DNA of 60,000 bases from Tubulanus polymorphus (Eukaryota > Nemertea > Palaeonemertea > Tubulaniformes > Tubulanidae). How positions within the stretch are numbered: position 1 is the stretch's first letter; each line of letters begins with the position of its first letter. Position numbers and translations under genes: made by a program. The stretch lies in NCBI RefSeq assembly GCF_964204645.1, contig NC_134032.1, positions 2,570,916 to 2,630,915 on the forward strand, given 5' to 3'. The notes under the pieces are model-generated. The model had not been told where the DNA came from. It made no database searches and was given only the letters and a program-made list of their open reading frames with translations. This document shows positions 55,532-60,000 of the stretch, piece after piece.

Positions 55532-55770
55532 GTAAGCAAAAAAATGGATGTCTTTTATATGATTTTATTTTTACAGGTTTTCAACAATAAATTTTAATTT
55601 TAGTTCATATGAATCTTAATACTTTGTATTGATGTCGGAGTAACGTTTGTTTAATGTTGGTGTATGAATGTTACTTATACACTTACTTATACACCCAAAA
55701 ATCAACTTTAATTCAATATCAGGATTTAACATTTCATTAACATTGTAATAACATTGACATGTTTACTGGG

Positions 55771-57185
55771 TTATTTCCTATGATACACGCGCGTTCCCCT
55801 CTCATTCCATAACCAACCTCCACTTTAAAATCGTATATTGCCTGCCTACAGTCCGTTCAGTCGGAGTATCTGGTCCGGTATACGGAAGAAATGACCCGAG
55901 AAGAAATGTCCCCAGAAAAAATAACAATTATAATAACGACAATATTTTAACATTTGATTACAAATAATAGCTCTACTTTGATTTGATCATTTGTATTATA
56001 AATGTAACATCTTCTCAAATTTGACGTATCATGTAATGAGTTCATATGATCTCAATAAGCATAACTATTTAATGCCAAAATTCTAGGCCTATAATTCTCA
56101 TGGCCACTCAATGCATTTTTTATGGTTAGTGTTTGTGCTAACAAGTTTGTTCTCTGGTATTATTTTGAGGTGAAATTGACTTTCAGTTTCAAACACTGGA
56201 GTCCTCTGATCGGGACAAAAGCTGTTGGAATTCAGTTCTGTGATACCACAGGCACTTGAATATCGGCTTTGATAATGGATAAATATTTGATAAATTACCA
56301 GCGATACGTTAATCCTACTTCGATAGATCCGCCATGTTTGATAACGAATTTACCCATGATGCAATGCGCGCCCGTCGTTTAACTATACTATATGGAAAGG
56401 CTGGAAACGATGCTATCTCCGTAATGCTTAAATCTACCCGCAATTATCGGGACAGCGGTGACGTCACAACCAACCGAAGAGCCATGTCGATGATGTCCAT
56501 GCTACTTCGGGAAAGTTCGGGATTGTTCGGACCACATCGGATGACAGGAAATATGGCGCACTGATTGGGAACACGGCAGGGATGGATAACCACATAATTT
56601 TACTGCTTTTACGCATGTTTGAAGGCCTTTAAAAGGAAAGTACACATAGTTATTGCTGCTGACATGCCTAGTTGTCTATTCTCCCATTTATTTTTATCAT
56701 GGGATGGAGGGGGTGCCGTCAAAACTTGTAGAGTGCAGTACCACCGAGCCAGCAGCATGAGGGATTCGATGGCATATTTTGTCCATAATACTAATAGTCC
56801 GTTAGTTTGAAGTAATAATTCATAATTTTGGTTCTCTCACATTCCAGTAGGCCTTTACATGTCCATTTCTTGAATTCGGCTGATCTTTTCCACGAATGTT
56901 CGACTTTTGGCCTGGTGTTTTAAAATGCTGATTCTGGTTTGAGCTTGCCTTATAGAAGATGGACCCAGATCGTTTTTGCCGAGTTCTTATCAAGTTTAGT
57001 TTGGTTTTTCTTGCATTGTCCATTTTCCGAATTGGTTTCGTATCCAACTTTTCAAAAGTTTCACCGTGCCCATTTAGACTGAGTGGGGTAGTCTTTTAAT
57101 AGTGTATTAAGTGCATTTACTAATGCGTTAGTGAGGCTTGGCCAGGTTTATAATGTTTCAAACAATTCATTACGTTGTTTATGAG
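55771..57185. other. Gene-free stretch
   Basis: A + strand frame at 56334-56564 is open for 76 codons and includes a TGACGTCA-containing segment (near 56459), but has no domain. No gene supported. Confidence 0.4.
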
Positions 57186-57393
57186 AATGGGCTTGTGAGC
57201 AACCCATTGAAGACTAGGTCACAGGCAGTTGCTGTTATTGCATTCACTTTTCCGTTTTTGAGATTTTGCAAGGTGAGTTAATGTTTCATTACCACACTGG
57301 GCTTAAAATGGGCTTGTGATCTCTCCATAGAAGGCTGGGTCTGTGTACCTGCTGTTATTGCATTCACTTTTCCATATTTGAGATTTGGCCATG
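57186..57393 (+). repeat. 121-bp direct duplication
   Basis: Copies start AATGGGCTTGTGA at 57186 and 57307 and share GCTGTTATTGCATTCACTTTTCC. It lies just upstream of the helicase fragment. Confidence 0.75.
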
Positions 57394-57464
57394 CGCTTAT
57401 TGGTTTTAAAAAACATTGACTCGGTAATGCTGTTTCTCGTTTCCATATGAGAAATTGCTGAAAT

Positions 57465-57900
57465 ATGCTTAATCAACAACAATCAAACATCATTTTCTTA
57501 GCGACCGCTGGCCATAGCCTGTGTATTTGTGGTCAAGCAGGTACTGGCAAGTTGTTTTGTTTGCACCATATATATAAAACCATGCGTAGAAATGGTAAGG
57601 TGGAATCAGTTTGTGCGAGTACTGGCATAGCATGCCTCCAGCTAAGCAATATGAATGCAAAGACTTTACATAGTTGGAGTGGTATTCAAGATGGACGATA
57701 TTCGAAATCTGAATTATCTCATCGGTTTTTACATAATTCTTCATTATCCAATGTAAAGTCTGCTATATCTGAGACAGAGGTTTTGATCATTGATGAAATC
57801 TCGATGATATCCCATCATGTTTTCGAACAGCTAAAGTAGGTTTGTCGGTTAGTTCGTAATAATGATAGTAATTTTGGAGGATTGCAAGTATTCTTAGTGG
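57465..57900 (+). pseudogene. Pif1-type helicase N-terminal fragment, broken
   Basis: Residues 23-29 form a Walker A motif GQAGTGK, but the next residue, normally Ser or Thr, is Leu (one C-to-T change explains it). The ASTGIACLQL and TLHSWSGI phrases follow, then the Walker B LIIDEISM near residue 108, all in the Pif1/Helitron-helicase order. A TAG ends the frame at 57837-57839; beyond it the same frame continues with the expected RLVRNNDSNFGGLQVFLV before homology stops in the repeat at 57914. The remaining ~400 or more residues of a helicase are missing. Source could be a Helitron or another Pif1-carrying element, or a duplicated host gene; no Rep domain is in the window. Confidence 0.75.
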
Positions 57901-57913
57901 ATTGCAAGTTATT

Positions 57914-58205
57914 CTTACAGGCGCGCATTTGATCAATGCGCATGCGCTTATCATAATTATAAATTTATTCTGTAAAATTGAAATGAGCGAACATAGAAAA
58001 TTCAAACGCATGCGCACTGGGCAAAAGCGCGCACACAGGCGCGCTTTTGATCAATGCTCATGCGCTAATCATAATTATATATTTATTCTGTAAAATTGAA
58101 ACGACGGAACATAAAATATTCAAACACATGCGCACTGGGCAAAAGCGCGCCTGTAAGCGCGCGTTTGATCAATGCGTATACGCTAATCATAATTCAAACG
58201 GCCGA
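57914..58205. repeat. 118-bp tandem repeat bounded by 13-bp inverted repeats
   Basis: CTTACAGGCGCGC (57914-57926) and its exact inverse GCGCGCCTGTAAG (58145-58157) bracket two 118-bp units (GATCAATGC at 57931 and 58049). A partial third unit follows (58167). The second unit alone has 15-bp inverted ends (ACAGGCGCGCTTTTG). It looks like a small MITE that was tandemly amplified, joined directly onto the helicase fragment. Confidence 0.8.
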
Positions 58206-58287
58206 ACATTCACCAAGCAGATTTACACAATACATTTACAAGTATGTTCGGTTGTTTCATCCAATACATTATTTGATTTCTATAAAT

Positions 58288-58457
58288 AATAAAAAAAACC
58301 AATATTACTGAAATACGCGTAATTATTCATCTCCCGTTGAGGAAAAACTTGGTATGTGTTTAGTCTTAACTAAACTTGACTAGACTGCTATACTAGACTA
58401 TCTATCTTTGTAATCATTATTATCTGTGGCATTTGCTTTCTCCATATTTGTAATCAA

Positions 58458-58519
<62 letters not shown>

Positions 58520-58522
58520 CAA

Positions 58523-58563
<41 letters not shown>

Positions 58564-58600
58564 GTTATCATTATTATCTTTATATGTATCTATCACTTAG
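58288..58600 (+). mobile_element. 5'-truncated copy of the LINE, 3' end only
   Basis: 58288-58440 is the reverse complement of 21720-21872 with almost no differences: last ~20 codons of the ORF, 3' UTR, then an (ATT)n tail to ~58570. Orientation is opposite to the longer copy. Confidence 0.9.
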
Positions 58601-58757
58601 TTTATTTTTTTTTCTCAGGGCAATCCCCCTATCAGGCTCAGCCCCTAGGGCTTGGGGTTGTCCTTCTTATATATGTCTATTTATCTATGCAATCATATCC
58701 AAAGAAACTATGTTTATAATCTTGTACATATTATAAGTAAATAAATCATTCAATGTT
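58601..58757 (+). mobile_element. 3' tail of a second non-LTR element
   Basis: GCTCAGCCCCTAGGGCTTGG then GGTTGTCC and a terminal AAGTAAATAAATCATT tract, like the 3' ends of CR1-type elements. It abuts the ATT tail of the preceding LINE fragment. Confidence 0.4.
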
Positions 58758-58790
58758 CATTCAATGTTGGATTAACATCAAAACAATAAA

Positions 58791-58997
58791 AACCCTGCCC
58801 TGGTGTATAAAAAAATTAACTCATCTAAATTTATATCCACCAGAGCGGACTGAATCAAGAACCCTGCCCTGGTGTATAGAAAAATGATCGTATCTAAATT
58901 TATATCGACCAGAGCGGACTGAATCAAGAACCCTGCACTGGTGTATAGAAAAATGATCTTATCTAAATTTATATCCACCAGAGCAGACTGAATGAAG
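58791..58997 (-). repeat. Three 69-bp tandem repeats, in frame on the - strand
   Basis: Units start at 58791, 58860 and 58929 (AACCCTGCCCTGGTGTATA). Because 69 is a multiple of three, the - strand frame (59068-58778, 96 codons) encodes three 23-residue repeats with IQSALVDINLD and IIFLYTRAGFL. There is no evidence that it is translated. Confidence 0.75.
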
Positions 58998-60000
58998 CCC
59001 AGGCCAAGGGGAATCATGTCCTGTGATTGATCATGTATGAATAATGGATTCGTTAGACATAGATTCAAAAATTAGTTATCTTACAATAATTAGGCCTATT
59101 TGAACGTTGAAAATGAAGTAGATTGGATGTATTACTGTGATCACAAACTTCGGCGCTCAAACTTCAAAATTACGAACTGTTGAAGTAGCATACCTATCGA
59201 GAAGGGTCCCTTGTCTTTTTACAATAGTACTAGGATACACTGGGGTCAAAAACTGTTTGTTTCAGGCCCCTATGCGCCGAATTTACGACATCCTCGTGTT
59301 CGAACTAACCGCCGATCAGTGTGCACATTTGTAAGCAAAGTATTAAAACGCACCCCGCATTGGACTAGAGCATGCGCAGAAGAAATATGCTGTAGCAGAT
59401 AGAAAACAACGCGCTCCCACATACATTATCGGGTGTGACTTAATTGATCACTCACAACCACCTTTTGAAGGCTAGTGGGGAAGGTCTTATTCCAATTCAG
59501 TGGCTCTATCGCATGCGCATGAAGGTGTACGATTCAACGATAGTGTGAAAAGATGATGAAGAGAAAATATAGCGTATAGGGAGAGATTCGAACCCGGGTC
59601 AATAGTAGTTTGCTAGCGTAGCGTCTCCCCACTAGACTATTGAGCTCGACGAAATCCAATCGATTGTTTTAACTACATATTTAAAGCCTCACCTTTCTTT
59701 GCTTCACAAATGATTGCATTTTCTAAAGCTCGTTCCTTTGGTGAAATAATTAAAACTCATTGAAATATCGGGTTTAGTATGGTATATGGCGAAATAGTTC
59801 GCGGAGAACTTACATTGGAATGAGTAATTCGGTCCTATTCACGACCGATTTTACTTGTCGGCAATGTCTCCACAATCTTGGACGGCATTTCCAAAGCCGG
59901 TGTGAAGCTACAATTAACAGCGTGCCATGCTAAAATTTGAAATCTAACTGGAGGAATAAAACCCAAACAACAAGTTCAACATAACCGTCCTACGGGATGG
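58998..60000. other. Gene-free end of window
   Basis: Apart from the SINE-like motif, no gene or repeat is recognised; short frames at 59137-59402 lack any domain. Confidence 0.45.
59579..59650 (-). mobile_element. tRNA-derived SINE head
   Basis: On the - strand TAGTCTAGTGG is a perfect pol III A-box, and GGGTTCGAATCTC ~35 bp later is a B-box. The 5' and 3' ends do not form an acceptor stem, so it reads as a tRNA-derived SINE rather than a tRNA gene. Confidence 0.5.

Larger units (their letters stand above)
52353..55770 (+). mobile_element. CACTA/Tnp2-type DNA transposon, internally deleted (~3.4 kb)
   Basis: CCCAGTAAACACG at 52353 and its near-perfect inverse (CATGTTTACTGGG ending 55770) bracket the Tnp2-like open frame. 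Both subterminal regions are rich in CAATGTT/AACATTG motifs. The coding part stops after its first exon, with no later exons before the right terminus, so the copy is a deletion derivative. Target duplication is not clear (TT on both sides at most). If the two termini belong to different insertions the call reduces to the coding fragment alone. Confidence 0.5.

Noticed and set aside
59579-59650. Functional tRNA gene
   Set aside because: Perfect A- and B-boxes but no acceptor-stem pairing; treated as a SINE head.

Overview
The window is nuclear DNA from an animal. The evidence is AT-rich intergenic sequence, intronless rhodopsin-type receptor genes, a spliced secreted-protein gene with GT-AG junctions, and abundant non-LTR, LTR (BEL/Pao) and cut-and-paste transposon remnants. 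The receptor style and the repeat mix fit a marine invertebrate, most likely a lophotrochozoan. That placement is an inference; I cannot name the species.

Layout. (1) 1-15.2 kb is a decayed tandem array of receptor pairs: a + strand receptor of family A and a - strand receptor of family B, placed tail to tail with a ~40-bp minisatellite between them. A fragment lies at 45-292, one full unit at ~4.8-10.1 kb and a second at ~10.5-15.2 kb. Only the A copy at 10557-11516 is intact. An EF-hand terminal exon (2842-3130) lies inside a 701-bp tandem duplication at the left. A 630-bp solo LTR with a 5-bp target duplication has landed in one minisatellite. (2) 15.2-18.2 kb is gene-poor. (3) 18295-20193 is a three-exon gene, with all intron phases checked, for a secreted PAN/apple protein with a Ser/Thr-rich linker and a C-terminal concanavalin/LamG-like domain. 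(4) 21.2-24.9 kb holds a degenerate - strand LINE; its 3' end reappears at 58.3 kb. (5) 25.8-26.4 kb holds half of another receptor (family D, - strand). (6) 28-34.8 kb and 41.9-45.5 kb are two copies of a segmental duplication with a family C receptor pseudogene followed by BEL/Pao pol remnants; each copy was later interrupted by different elements. (7) Two intact family A receptors lie at 40516-41466 and 51283-52215. (8) Foldback or TIR elements lie at 29.7, 37.3, 38.2, 43.9 and 46.9 kb. (9) 52.35-55.77 kb looks like an internally deleted CACTA/Tnp2-type transposon, followed by a broken Pif1-type helicase fragment at 57.5 kb and more repeats.

How it works together. The window is a lineage-specific receptor cluster being copied, broken and invaded. 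Three family A receptors, the PAN-lectin-like gene and perhaps the EF-hand exon are the host genes that can still be read as functional; almost all else is pseudogene or mobile DNA. Homology calls come from motifs and from comparing copies within the window; no database search was possible.
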